Assembly: GCF_018457165.1 (NCBI RefSeq)
Contig: NZ_JAFMNX010000001.1
Coordinates: 992,001 to 1,056,000, forward strand
Direction: 5' to 3'
Source of the DNA: Tianweitania aestuarii
GTDB taxonomy: Bacteria; Pseudomonadota; Alphaproteobacteria; Rhizobiales; Rhizobiaceae
Length of the DNA: 64,000 bases
This document shows, piece after piece, positions 35,297 to 43,790 of this stretch (positions are counted from its first letter, which is position 1; the number at the start of each line of letters is the position of its first letter). The notes beneath the pieces are model-generated. The model was not told the origin of the DNA. It made no database searches and saw only the letters and a list, made by a program, of their open reading frames with translations. The position numbers were made by a program, and so were the translations under genes.

Positions 35297-37837
35297 TCAC
35301 CGCGCGGGCGTGAAGCGGCCGGGCTCGACAAAGAAAGCCTGCCCGTCTATCGCCGCTTTCTTGGCTAGCCGTTTGAACGCCTTGTCGGCTTCCGGATCGG
35401 TCAGCCATTGCAGATTGTCGAGCACGAGTCGGTTGTAAGCGCCGCGTGTGGCCCAATGCGAAGCTATGATAGGCGTATAGCGGCCGGCGAAGCGCCGCAC
35501 ATCGCGGCCGAGCTTCAATTCCTCGCCGCCGAGCAGCTTCTGCGCATTGCCCATGGTCAGCCCTGCCACGTCGCCGATGAATGCCACGCCGGGTCCGGCA
35601 AGCGCCTCGATCGGCGTTTGCCCGAACCGACTTTCGCTGGCCTTCACAAAGTCGCCGAACAGACCAAAACCGCCGCCCTGAAACATCGCCTTGATCCAGA
35701 AATCTGGTGCTGTGGCCGGGTTCATGTCGGCAGGTTCTTTGCCGTCGAGCAAAGCTTTGAGCTGCATGTAAACGGCTGCTCCCATAGTAAGCGGAACGGC
35801 CATGGCGGCAAAGTAGGCGGCTCCAGTACGCCAGCCTTTGCCGCCGCCACGCGCTAGGGACATTTTCCCAACTGCCTCCCACTGCAATGCGGTGAAGGAG
35901 AGGCCGAAGCTTTTATACTGCAGCATGTAATCCAGCAGCTCGCCGCCGATCGTGCCGCGTGGCGCGAATCCGGTCACCACGGAACGGGCGTTGGGCGTGC
36001 CGCCGGGAACGGATCGCTCTGACCACGATGTTACCAGCTCGGAAAGCTTTTCGGCCGCCTCTCGGTGCGCCAGCGCCTTGGCCTCGGCCTGGTACGCGGG
36101 CGACGACAACCCGCCGGCGCTCATGTCGAGATAGGTCACCGCGCCGCCGTTCTCTTCGATCTGGCGCGGTGTGACGAAGCCCATGGGGTCGATGCTGTTT
36201 CGCCAGATCTCCCAATCGGCCGGCGTGACGTTGAAGCCTTCCAACGTGGTGCGGAAGCGTGGATCCAGCTTGTCGAAGCTGTTGCCGGCCATGTCGGCGA
36301 TGTGACCTTGCCAGGCGCGCGCTTCCACCAGCTTGCGGCCGGTCGTGAGCGGGGCTAGGCCGGACCATGCGACGGTGCGGTCAGCCAGCCAGCGCGACCA
36401 TTCCGCGCCAACGGCCGGGCCGGCAAAGCGGAGCTCGTCGTGCATCACGTGCATGTATTCGTCCCAGATCACGCCGGCGCGCACGATCTCGTCGCGCTTG
36501 GCTGTCCGGAATGTGTCGACCACTTTCCCGATCGTTGATGTGACCGGCAGGCCGGCGAGGCGGCGCGCGCTTGCGGCAACAAATGGATCCGTCGAGGCCG
36601 CGAGGATGGCGGTGGATCCGAGCTGCGCGGAGGTCATGAGGTTCTTGATGTTGGCCGTGACGCCGGCGGCACCATCCACCACCTGCGGGCGACCCCGGAT
36701 TGTCTGCCAAAGCGAGTCGATCCGGTAGGAAGCAAGCTTCGCCTGACTGCCGGAGAACAGCTTGCTTTCCGGAACGAGCGAGGCCAGCCCGGCTTCGCCC
36801 TTGCCGATTTCGTGTTCCGTTACCTGCTTGAGATATTCCACCATGGAAGCAGGGTTTGGCCCGAGCATTTCCATAGACGCTATATCGCGCGCCATGCCGT
36901 TGACATGGTTGAACACCGCCTGGATGAGGTCGCCACGGCCGAACTGCTGGTTGTACGCTTCCCAGCTGGAAGCATCGCGGAAAGCGAGGAACCGTTCGTC
37001 CTGCCGCTGGCTGGCGATGGCGCCAGCGCCGCGCTTTCCCATCGAGGGCGTCATGTGGGCGCGATTGTTGGACACGATTGACGCAAACACGTGATCGAGC
37101 GCGGTAATGATGCCGGCAGAGCCGACTGGCTGACCGGTGAGCGGGTTGGTCATGCGGTCCGGATCGAGCAGCGGCCGGATCGCAGCCTTCCAGCCCTCGC
37201 GGCCGATCTGCTTGACCTTCACGCGATCATGGCTGTGAGGCAGGCCGAAGTTCTCCAGCTTGCCGATCGCACCACCGGCGGCATTGAAACGCTGGCGGAG
37301 ATCTTCGAACACGGCCGAGATCGAGCGCGCCAGTCCCTTGGCCGTGGCATCGCCTGATGCTTCACCATGCAGCTCGCGCACCACGTCGCTGATCATGGCG
37401 CGGTTCTGCCGCTGGCCGAAGACGCCCTTGCGCTGAAAGGCGAACATCACCTCATCGAGGTTCTTGTGCGCGCCCGCGATGATGGCTTCCGTCTTGCCGC
37501 GCACGGAGGACGTGCCGCGATAGCCGTAATGCGAAAGCAGCGCCATCGCGCCTTCATAGACGTTCGCGCGGCCCTGCCGGTCGCGATAGCCCTGGAGATA
37601 GGACTTGATGCCGAGCCGGCGCGCTTCGGTCAGATCCGCGCGCCGCTTCTTCTCGATCGCCTCGGCGCGCAAGGACGCTTCGAGATCCTTGCGCGCCTTC
37701 GCCTTGGCGACATCGTCGCCCATCGACAAGCGGTTTTGTGCGAAGCGCTCTTCGAACTCGTCAGCGAGGAAGGTGGCTTCCTCGCGCGAGATCGCCTTTT
37801 GCTCGACGGCGGAGATCAGGCAGTCTTTCAGGCCCAT
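35297..37837 (-). CDS. Large phage internal virion / ejection protein
   Basis: The protein has 846 residues. An N-terminal helical charged part (EEATFLADEFEERFAQNRL, AKARKDLEASLRAEAIEKKRR) is followed by a long body with segments such as SAGIITALDHVFASIVSNN and a hydrophobic patch (AAYFAAMAVPLTMGAAVYMQ near residue 690). No catalytic motif is recognised. Size, location upstream of the tail fibre and downstream of two other large internal proteins match the gp16 position of T7-like phages, whose product forms the DNA-ejection channel. Assigned by order and composition. Confidence 0.7.
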   Translation of the reverse strand: MGLKDCLISAVEQKAISREEATFLADEFEERFAQNRLSMGDDVAKAKARKDLEASLRAEAIEKKRRADLTEARRLGIKSYLQGYRDRQGRANVYEGAMALLSHYGYRGTSSVRGKTEAIIAGAHKNLDEVMFAFQRKGVFGQRQNRAMISDVVRELHGEASGDATAKGLARSISAVFEDLRQRFNAAGGAIGKLENFGLPHSHDRVKVKQIGREGWKAAIRPLLDPDRMTNPLTGQPVGSAGIITALDHVFASIVSNNRAHMTPSMGKRGAGAIASQRQDERFLAFRDASSWEAYNQQFGRGDLIQAVFNHVNGMARDIASMEMLGPNPASMVEYLKQVTEHEIGKGEAGLASLVPESKLFSGSQAKLASYRIDSLWQTIRGRPQVVDGAAGVTANIKNLMTSAQLGSTAILAASTDPFVAASARRLAGLPVTSTIGKVVDTFRTAKRDEIVRAGVIWDEYMHVMHDELRFAGPAVGAEWSRWLADRTVAWSGLAPLTTGRKLVEARAWQGHIADMAGNSFDKLDPRFRTTLEGFNVTPADWEIWRNSIDPMGFVTPRQIEENGGAVTYLDMSAGGLSSPAYQAEAKALAHREAAEKLSELVTSWSERSVPGGTPNARSVVTGFAPRGTIGGELLDYMLQYKSFGLSFTALQWEAVGKMSLARGGGKGWRTGAAYFAAMAVPLTMGAAVYMQLKALLDGKEPADMNPATAPDFWIKAMFQGGGFGLFGDFVKASESRFGQTPIEALAGPGVAFIGDVAGLTMGNAQKLLGGEELKLGRDVRRFAGRYTPIIASHWATRGAYNRLVLDNLQWLTDPEADKAFKRLAKKAAIDGQAFFVEPGRFTPAR

Positions 37838-37902
37838 AAAGAAGCTCTCTGGACTCGTTACTAGGACTCGCGTCTTCTGGTCAGAAGAACAGGAGATTCG
37901 AC

Positions 37903-38085
37903 ATGAAGCGGATTAGACTAGGTGGACCATTAGGAACGGTAAGGCCCTTTGTTCCAACCCCGGAACTTGGAGCTAACCTTGAGACGGGCGAAAAGATCGC
38001 AGAAGCCCTTGAGCATATCGCGAGATCATTGTCTGCCATCGACCATAACCTTGAGGTGCTGGTGAAAAATCAAACGAAGAAATAG
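37903..38085 (+). CDS. Small phage protein on the opposite strand, unknown
   Basis: The protein has 60 residues (MKRIRLGGPLGTVRPF start; helical EKIAEALEHIARSLSAI). ACAGGAG sits about 8 bases before the ATG, a good ribosome-binding site. It lies in a 349-base gap between two large minus-strand genes and is read against them. No known domain. It could be a small regulator or an antisense-transcribed moron; a chance ORF is possible. Confidence 0.45.
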   Translation: MKRIRLGGPLGTVRPFVPTPELGANLETGEKIAEALEHIARSLSAIDHNLEVLVKNQTKK

Positions 38086-38186
38086 ATATTTCGGAGGCGA
38101 TCTCACACGCTGGCGGCTGTCCTCCGGCTTCGGACGCCGTAACACCGGCTGCGTTGATCTGTAGCTTTCGACTTTCTTCCATGCGC

Positions 38187-40433
38187 TTAATCCTTACAGC
38201 TGGCGATAAGATCTCCGAAGAAATCGGAGCGCTCTGCATCATCCAGCATGCTCGCATGCGTTATGTGCGCGACCTCACCATCGGCCGTCCGCGCGGCCGG
38301 GATGGCGTCCCATATGTCGAGCTGGTTGCGGGCCGTGTCATCGAACAGCCCGCCATCGGGCAGAGCGCTTTCACCGCCGCGCATAGGTTTCGCGCCCTCG
38401 GCTTCCAGCCGCTCGCGGGTGGAAACGGGTGCAACGCCATCGATCAGGGTTTGCTCGCCGGCTGGGGTGGATTCGCTGTTCGGCCGCCGTGCCTCAACCA
38501 AGGCGAGGTCGGCCAGGTCGCCGGCCTGCGGCGTGCCCGGCTCCGGCGTTGCGCCGCTGGCTCTTAGCCCTGCGCTTCCCGCTTGCGCTTCAACGCTGCG
38601 AGGATCTTGAAGTTGTTCGCCTGTTCCAGCGTCCGTTCCTTCATGTCGCCGTCCATCGTCTGCGCCCAGCGCTCCAGCATCGCCACGCGCTTGTCGTCTT
38701 GTTCCGGTTTCCTCCGGAAAGAAGGGGATTTCGAAGTCTGGGTCATCGGCCGGGGCTCTTTCGGCAAGATCGGGCGCGTCGATGAAGGCACGATAGTCTT
38801 CCTCGAATGCGCGCTCAAGGGCGTCGTATGCATCAACCTCGTCGTCAACAAGGCGGGCGGCACGGGACATGATGCGGTCGTGGACCGCGCCAAGCTCCAT
38901 TTCTACACGGGCCGCGTCGATGTCCTCCAGCACGCGGCGATAGCGCAGCTGGTTTTCCTCGCGTGACTGGAAGGCTTCGACCTCGGCCATGCGCTCGCCA
39001 TCCTCCTGGATGGAGTAGCGCGGAGTGCCGGCGACTTCCTCGTCGATCGCCCTCAACAGATCGTCGGGCGTTGATCGTGCTACCGCTTCCTCGGCTGAAC
39101 CATAGAGGTCGTTGAAATAGCCCGCCTCGGCAGCACGCTCGCGCGCATAATCGAGCGATAAACCGCTTTCGCGTACAAGCCGGCCGCGACCGGGAATGAA
39201 GCGCTTGCGCAGGCCCATGGCGGACATCGCGCCCGCTTCATCCTTGATGCCGTCGCGGGCAAGAAAGCGGATCAGGCTTTCGGGCTGGCGCGGCCGCTTT
39301 CCAAGCGGCGCTTCGTTGCGCAGGATGCGGTCGATCTGCTCGAAGCGTTCCTGCATTTCGGCGGACATGGGCGCTTCACGCGGGTTTTCTGCGTCGCGCA
39401 ATGCATCGGCCGCCAGGCGCTCGGCTCGCGCGGGCTCAATGTCATCTGGCGCAGGGCCGAAGGCAACGCGGTCGAGCTCGTCTTGCTCGATGGCGAGCTG
39501 CGCCACCCGACTTGTTTCCGGGTCCAGCGGACGCCCGAGAGCGGCGGCGATGGTGTCGAGGTCGCTTGGTTGCGCCTGACCACTCGCAAAGCGCTGTAGG
39601 GCCTCTTCCGGGGCCGCCTTGCCAAGTGCGCGGAACACTTCCGCTCCGCCTTGCATGAGCCCGCCGAAACCAGCCCCGAAAAGCCCGGCAATGCCGACTT
39701 GCTTCAACGCCGGCGTCAGCCCGTGCTCAACGCCAGCCTCCTTGCGCCAGGACTGGCTTGCTGCCTGCACCGCACCTTCGACACCGGCGTTGATCGCGGC
39801 TTCGGTGAGCATTGTGCCGAACACGCGCGCGGCAACGGTTCGGCCGGCATTCCAGCCGCCGCCGGCGATCAGGGTTGCAACTTGGAGCGGATCGCGCACC
39901 ATTCCCGTGACGCCGCCGCCGAGCGACGTTGCAAGCCTCTGGCCGAAGCCCAGATCGTCCGTGCGCAGCTGCTCGGCGTTCCGCTCGGCACTTCGGGTGA
40001 CGTCGAGTGCATCTTGTCGTATCGGCCGATCAGCGCCGATCCTGTCAGCCAGCTCCGGCCGTTCGCGCTGGAGATCTGCGACGCGCTTCTCCCAATCTGC
40101 AACGGCTTCGCCGCGATAATCGCGCGTCTTCGGCCCCCAACCGCCGCCGATCTCACCTAGCCCGCCGGGCAACAGGGATTGCGCGGCAGGAGCTAGGAAA
40201 GGGTTGGTGAGCTGCACGCCGGTCGCGTCGAAGATCTGCTTGTTGCGGCGCTCGTAAGCTTCCGTGGTCGCCAGCTCTTCCGCATTGGAGTTGTCGCGAT
40301 AAAGCTGGAGATCTCGCGTGGCGCGATACAGATCGCCTACTTGCGTGCTGACCCGCTCTTCTTGTTCCTGCTCGCTGCGCAAGTTCGGAGCAAAGGTCGG
40401 GTTTTCAGGCAGCTTCGAGCCATAAAGGAACAT
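38187..40433 (-). CDS. Phage ejection / internal virion protein
   Basis: The protein has 748 residues. The start MFLYGSKLPENPTF overlaps the previous stop as TGATG. The middle holds glycine-rich hydrophobic stretches (VGIAGLFGAGFGGLMQGG, TSLGGGVTGM) that could insert in membranes. The C-terminal third is charged and low in complexity, ending in TPAGEQTLIDGVAPVS and GGLFDDTARNQLDIWD, a tail seen in phage internal proteins. Between residues about 563 and 624 this frame reads as a poor, repetitive sequence while another frame encodes a well-formed ORF. Role inferred from operon position. Confidence 0.7.
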   Translation of the reverse strand: MFLYGSKLPENPTFAPNLRSEQEQEERVSTQVGDLYRATRDLQLYRDNSNAEELATTEAYERRNKQIFDATGVQLTNPFLAPAAQSLLPGGLGEIGGGWGPKTRDYRGEAVADWEKRVADLQRERPELADRIGADRPIRQDALDVTRSAERNAEQLRTDDLGFGQRLATSLGGGVTGMVRDPLQVATLIAGGGWNAGRTVAARVFGTMLTEAAINAGVEGAVQAASQSWRKEAGVEHGLTPALKQVGIAGLFGAGFGGLMQGGAEVFRALGKAAPEEALQRFASGQAQPSDLDTIAAALGRPLDPETSRVAQLAIEQDELDRVAFGPAPDDIEPARAERLAADALRDAENPREAPMSAEMQERFEQIDRILRNEAPLGKRPRQPESLIRFLARDGIKDEAGAMSAMGLRKRFIPGRGRLVRESGLSLDYARERAAEAGYFNDLYGSAEEAVARSTPDDLLRAIDEEVAGTPRYSIQEDGERMAEVEAFQSREENQLRYRRVLEDIDAARVEMELGAVHDRIMSRAARLVDDEVDAYDALERAFEEDYRAFIDAPDLAERAPADDPDFEIPFFPEETGTRRQARGDAGALGADDGRRHEGTDAGTGEQLQDPRSVEAQAGSAGLRASGATPEPGTPQAGDLADLALVEARRPNSESTPAGEQTLIDGVAPVSTRERLEAEGAKPMRGGESALPDGGLFDDTARNQLDIWDAIPAARTADGEVAHITHASMLDDAERSDFFGDLIASCKD
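38564..38746 (-). CDS. Candidate overprinted ORF nested in the ejection-protein gene
   Basis: The reading frame is shifted relative to the host gene. From ATG to TAA it encodes 60 residues, a plausible helical charged protein (VAMLERWAQTMDGDMKERTL, NNFKILAALKRKREAQG). Codon choice in this frame looks normal for the phage, whereas the enclosing frame reads as GDAGALGADDGRRHEGTDAG. There is no strong ribosome-binding site before the ATG. Explanations: a real overlapping gene, a programmed frameshift product, or a pair of compensating indels in the enclosing gene. Confidence 0.4.
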   Translation of the reverse strand: MTQTSKSPSFRRKPEQDDKRVAMLERWAQTMDGDMKERTLEQANNFKILAALKRKREAQG

Positions 40434-43231
40434 CAGCGGAAAGCTCCCGGCACACGCGGCTCCAGCCGATCGCGCAACGCCATGAGGTCGAGCACGAAAA
40501 CGCCGCCGTTTTCGTCCTGGATGAACTGCGGATCCTCGCTGCCCGGCTCGCCAACGGCGAAGGCAAAGCCGCCATTTACGGCCACCGGCTTCGCATCGGC
40601 GAGCGTGCGCAGCGGCGTCTTTTCATAGCGGCCGTTGAAGCCCATCCCGAAACCGACGCGCGGCCTGGCACTGACCGATGCCAGATCCTCATCGGTGAGC
40701 GCCCAGAACAGATCCTCGAAACGATCGGCACGGATTGCGGGCGGAATGGCGACCGTTGTTCCCTCGTAGGGAACGAAGCCGCCATACTGAACGCCGCGAT
40801 CGAACACAGCGCCGGCCGCCTCGTTGATGGCCTGTTCGTGGATCGCAAGCGCCTCGTCGCTGTCGCGCTCAACGCCTTCTTCCGAGATCCGCTTGCGCGC
40901 GATCGACGCGGCAGCACGGTCGATCCGCTGCGCGTCACGCGGAACAAGGCTGAGCGCCGAACCGGTCACGCGCTTGAAGTTGGTGGTTTGCTCTGTCGGC
41001 TTGAGGCGCGTCAGCTCTTTGCCGTTCGCATCCTTGCCATAGCCGAGAACGACATCCTGGGCCGCCCGTGCGCTGCCGCCGGCGGCAATGATCGCACCGC
41101 TTTCCGCCACCATCGGCGCATCATCGCCGAACTCGGCAAGAACCTCGCCGGCACGATCGCCAGCGCCGGCGATGATCGAAGCGGCCGCCGAAATACCCTG
41201 TGCCGGATCTTTCCGCATGGCGTCGGCGATCGCCTTGGCTTCGCCGGCCTTGAGGAAGCGGGGGCGCGTTCCGAGCTGCTCGGCCGCATCATTGGCTGTT
41301 TTCACGCGTGAGCGCATGATTGACGCCATGTCCTCGGCCGTTCCAGCGTCGGTGAGCATCGGCGTCTCGGGAATAAGCTCCTGTGTTTCGGCGTAGGAAA
41401 CGGCGTCGGTCGCAATCGCCTTCTTCTTGTCGGCAAGCACCGCTTCCGCAAAAGCGAGCCGGCGCAACTGGCTTTCCGTTGCATCCTTCCCGTATTGCTT
41501 GCGAAGGCCGGTTACATAGGCATCACCTTCCGTGACCGAGAAATCGCGGATCGCGCGGGCGGTCGAGATCTTCGCGTTCGTTTCCTCGAGCGCGGCTTTG
41601 CCCTGCGCCGTCTTGTCGGCATCGAGTGCATAGCGCGCCATGTCATCCGGATTGACGTTCAGACCGTTTGCCACGCGCACGGCAAAGCCGTCGCCTCGCT
41701 CGCGAAAGTCGCGCTCGGCACCGGCAGCCTCGCGGCGCTTGTTCGTCTCCAGCCTGGTCAAGGCTTCGTCCAGCGTGGCAAAGCCGTCGCCATCGAGCCC
41801 GTCCACGCCGCCAGCCGCAAAGTCCGCCTTCATCTTCTCGCGCATTGCCTTGACGCCATTGGCATCCAGCGCGTCGGCCTGTTTGCCGTAGAAGGTCAGG
41901 GCAGCTTCGCGCTTCGCCGACGCCTTTGCTGTGGCCGCCGCGTCGGGCGTGATGATGCCGCGCGCCACCGCATCATCGTAATGCGCATCAAGGGCGCTTT
42001 GCGCGGAGGCGATGCCATCGGCAGCGACATCGTCGGCCGGGTCGAAATCGGCAACACGACGCTGCAGATCCGTTTGCATCTTGCCGGTGTTATCGATGAA
42101 CTCGGCGCGCTCGCTGGCCTCCATGTTGCGGCGTTGGTTTTCGCGCGCTTGTCCAAGATAGCTTTCTGCGATCCGGTCATAGCCGGTCTCGAAGTCTGCC
42201 TGGATCTCCGGAAAGACGTGTTCGCGGCTGATGTCGCCGCGAAGGTCGCCGAGCGCCTTGGTCAAGCCGGCTGGATCGTCGCGGTATCGATCGAACAATT
42301 GCGATGTGGTTGAACGGATTTCGTTTTCCAGCGTCTGGGTATAGGTGCGCGCGCCCGCCTCGTTATAGGCGCGGGCGTAGATCGTATCTTCGCCGCTGGG
42401 CCGCCAGGTGCCGCCGCTTAAGGTCGGTGGACCGGGCTGATTGGGAATGGAATAGCCGCCTTCCATCTTGCCGGTCCAGCGCCGCGCGAAGTCACCGGCC
42501 GTCATCCCCGGCTGGCCGCCATTCAGCCGCACGGCTTCGGCGCCGACGAGAGAACTGGCTTTGGCGTTCGGATTGCGCAGCAACTTGGCAGCGCCGCCGG
42601 CTCCCTGCTGGTGGGCAAGATACAACTCCCCATCCGTGGGCTCGCGGCCGAGCTGTCGGCGGAGATAGTTGGCGTTGTCCTTCCAGAGCCGGGCAGCTGC
42701 ATCGGCGGAAGCATCCGGATCGAACTTCTGGCTCTTGGAAAGCCCGTACTGCTTGGCAGTGTCATCGATAAACTGGAAAAGACCTTCGGCGCTGGAGCGC
42801 GGGTTCCTCGCATTTGGATTGCCGCCGCTTTCGATGTGCGCGGTTCTTCGCAGGCCCGCTGCACTCACGCCGTGCTTCTTGGCGGCGCGCTCGATCGCTG
42901 CATCAACGACGCCGCTGAACCGGGAACCGCGCGTCTTGCCGGTGTACCCGCCCTTCGCCGGCTTGGCTGTTACCGGGTCGGGATCTGTCGCGCCTTGAAA
43001 CTCGGCACTCGGCTTGCCTTGGAGCGCGTCGCGCTCGCCGGCGCGCTGGCCTGCCGTGACGGCCTGACGATCGGCAACAACGCCGGCCTCGTCCGCCATG
43101 CGGAAAAGGGCCGACGAAACGCGCTCGTAGAATTCGCCGCCTGGGCGCGAGACGGCAAGAAGCCCCTCGCCAAGAACGGGCTCGGCGCGGAAGGGGCGAT
43201 AGGAAACGGGGTCTCGACGTGTGTTAGGCAT
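40433..43231 (-). CDS. Internal virion protein with lytic transglycosylase domain
   Basis: The protein has 932 residues from the ATG at 43231, which overlaps the previous gene by 8 bases. After a disordered N-terminus comes an SLT-type transglycosylase domain at about residues 105-225: catalytic Glu in HIESGG (E134), AEGLFQFIDDTAKQYGL and LYLAHQQGAGGA. The remaining ~650 residues are mostly alpha-helical, charged and coiled. In T7 the ejected gp16 carries such a domain to open peptidoglycan during DNA entry; here it is on a different member of the ejection set. Confidence 0.85.
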   Translation of the reverse strand: MPNTRRDPVSYRPFRAEPVLGEGLLAVSRPGGEFYERVSSALFRMADEAGVVADRQAVTAGQRAGERDALQGKPSAEFQGATDPDPVTAKPAKGGYTGKTRGSRFSGVVDAAIERAAKKHGVSAAGLRRTAHIESGGNPNARNPRSSAEGLFQFIDDTAKQYGLSKSQKFDPDASADAAARLWKDNANYLRRQLGREPTDGELYLAHQQGAGGAAKLLRNPNAKASSLVGAEAVRLNGGQPGMTAGDFARRWTGKMEGGYSIPNQPGPPTLSGGTWRPSGEDTIYARAYNEAGARTYTQTLENEIRSTTSQLFDRYRDDPAGLTKALGDLRGDISREHVFPEIQADFETGYDRIAESYLGQARENQRRNMEASERAEFIDNTGKMQTDLQRRVADFDPADDVAADGIASAQSALDAHYDDAVARGIITPDAAATAKASAKREAALTFYGKQADALDANGVKAMREKMKADFAAGGVDGLDGDGFATLDEALTRLETNKRREAAGAERDFRERGDGFAVRVANGLNVNPDDMARYALDADKTAQGKAALEETNAKISTARAIRDFSVTEGDAYVTGLRKQYGKDATESQLRRLAFAEAVLADKKKAIATDAVSYAETQELIPETPMLTDAGTAEDMASIMRSRVKTANDAAEQLGTRPRFLKAGEAKAIADAMRKDPAQGISAAASIIAGAGDRAGEVLAEFGDDAPMVAESGAIIAAGGSARAAQDVVLGYGKDANGKELTRLKPTEQTTNFKRVTGSALSLVPRDAQRIDRAAASIARKRISEEGVERDSDEALAIHEQAINEAAGAVFDRGVQYGGFVPYEGTTVAIPPAIRADRFEDLFWALTDEDLASVSARPRVGFGMGFNGRYEKTPLRTLADAKPVAVNGGFAFAVGEPGSEDPQFIQDENGGVFVLDLMALRDRLEPRVPGAFR

Positions 43232-43790
43232 TAGTCGACCCGCGTCCTTTGATCGATGCAAGTTGTGATGCGCCTGCGCCGAGACCGCTGATCCACCCCA
43301 TGACACGAGACTTCTTCGCTGCGGATCGATAGCCTGCCGCCCGTTCAGCCAATCGCGAAGTGCGCGTCATTTCCGTTCCGGTGGCGGTAGTCAGTGAAAG
43401 GTCGGCTTCGCGGTAGGCATCTTTCCGAGCATTGGCTGCGGTCCCGAAGGAGAGGTCGACGCCGGACGCCGCATAGGCGGTGTCCTGTGCGCCGATGGCG
43501 TCGGCCATGGCGCGCTTGATCGATGTCCGTCGCTCAATCCCCTGCAACGTTTCCAATGGTTGTTCGCGGTCGGCGTCGGCGGCTTCGAGCTCCAGCTTTT
43601 GCGCTTCCGCGTTCCCGGCACCAACGGCGGACACGACACCAAGGACGGTGGCCGTGCCTTGCAGGATCGAAGCCAGCGACAATCCGGTTGCAGCTGTGCC
43701 ACCAGCTACCGTCCCGGCGGCCGCTGCTGTACCCGCCGCCGCCCCGCCGCCGAACAGGCTACCGGCCGCACCAAGAAGGACCTGCACCAT
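43224..43790 (-). CDS. Phage internal virion protein (gp14-like)
   Basis: The protein has 188 residues. The N-terminal 60 are almost entirely Gly/Ala/Val/Leu (GGGAAAGTAAAAGTVAGG, LGVVSAVGAG), followed by charged helices (QKLELEAADADREQPLETL) and a segment with ASGVDLSFGTAANARKDAYR. That layout, a membrane-active N-terminus and helical body, is typical of small podovirus ejection proteins (T7 gp14 position). It lies directly after tail tubular B, sharing its start with that gene's boundary. Confidence 0.78.
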   Translation of the reverse strand: MVQVLLGAAGSLFGGGAAAGTAAAAGTVAGGTAATGLSLASILQGTATVLGVVSAVGAGNAEAQKLELEAADADREQPLETLQGIERRTSIKRAMADAIGAQDTAYAASGVDLSFGTAANARKDAYREADLSLTTATGTEMTRTSRLAERAAGYRSAAKKSRVMGWISGLGAGASQLASIKGRGSTNA

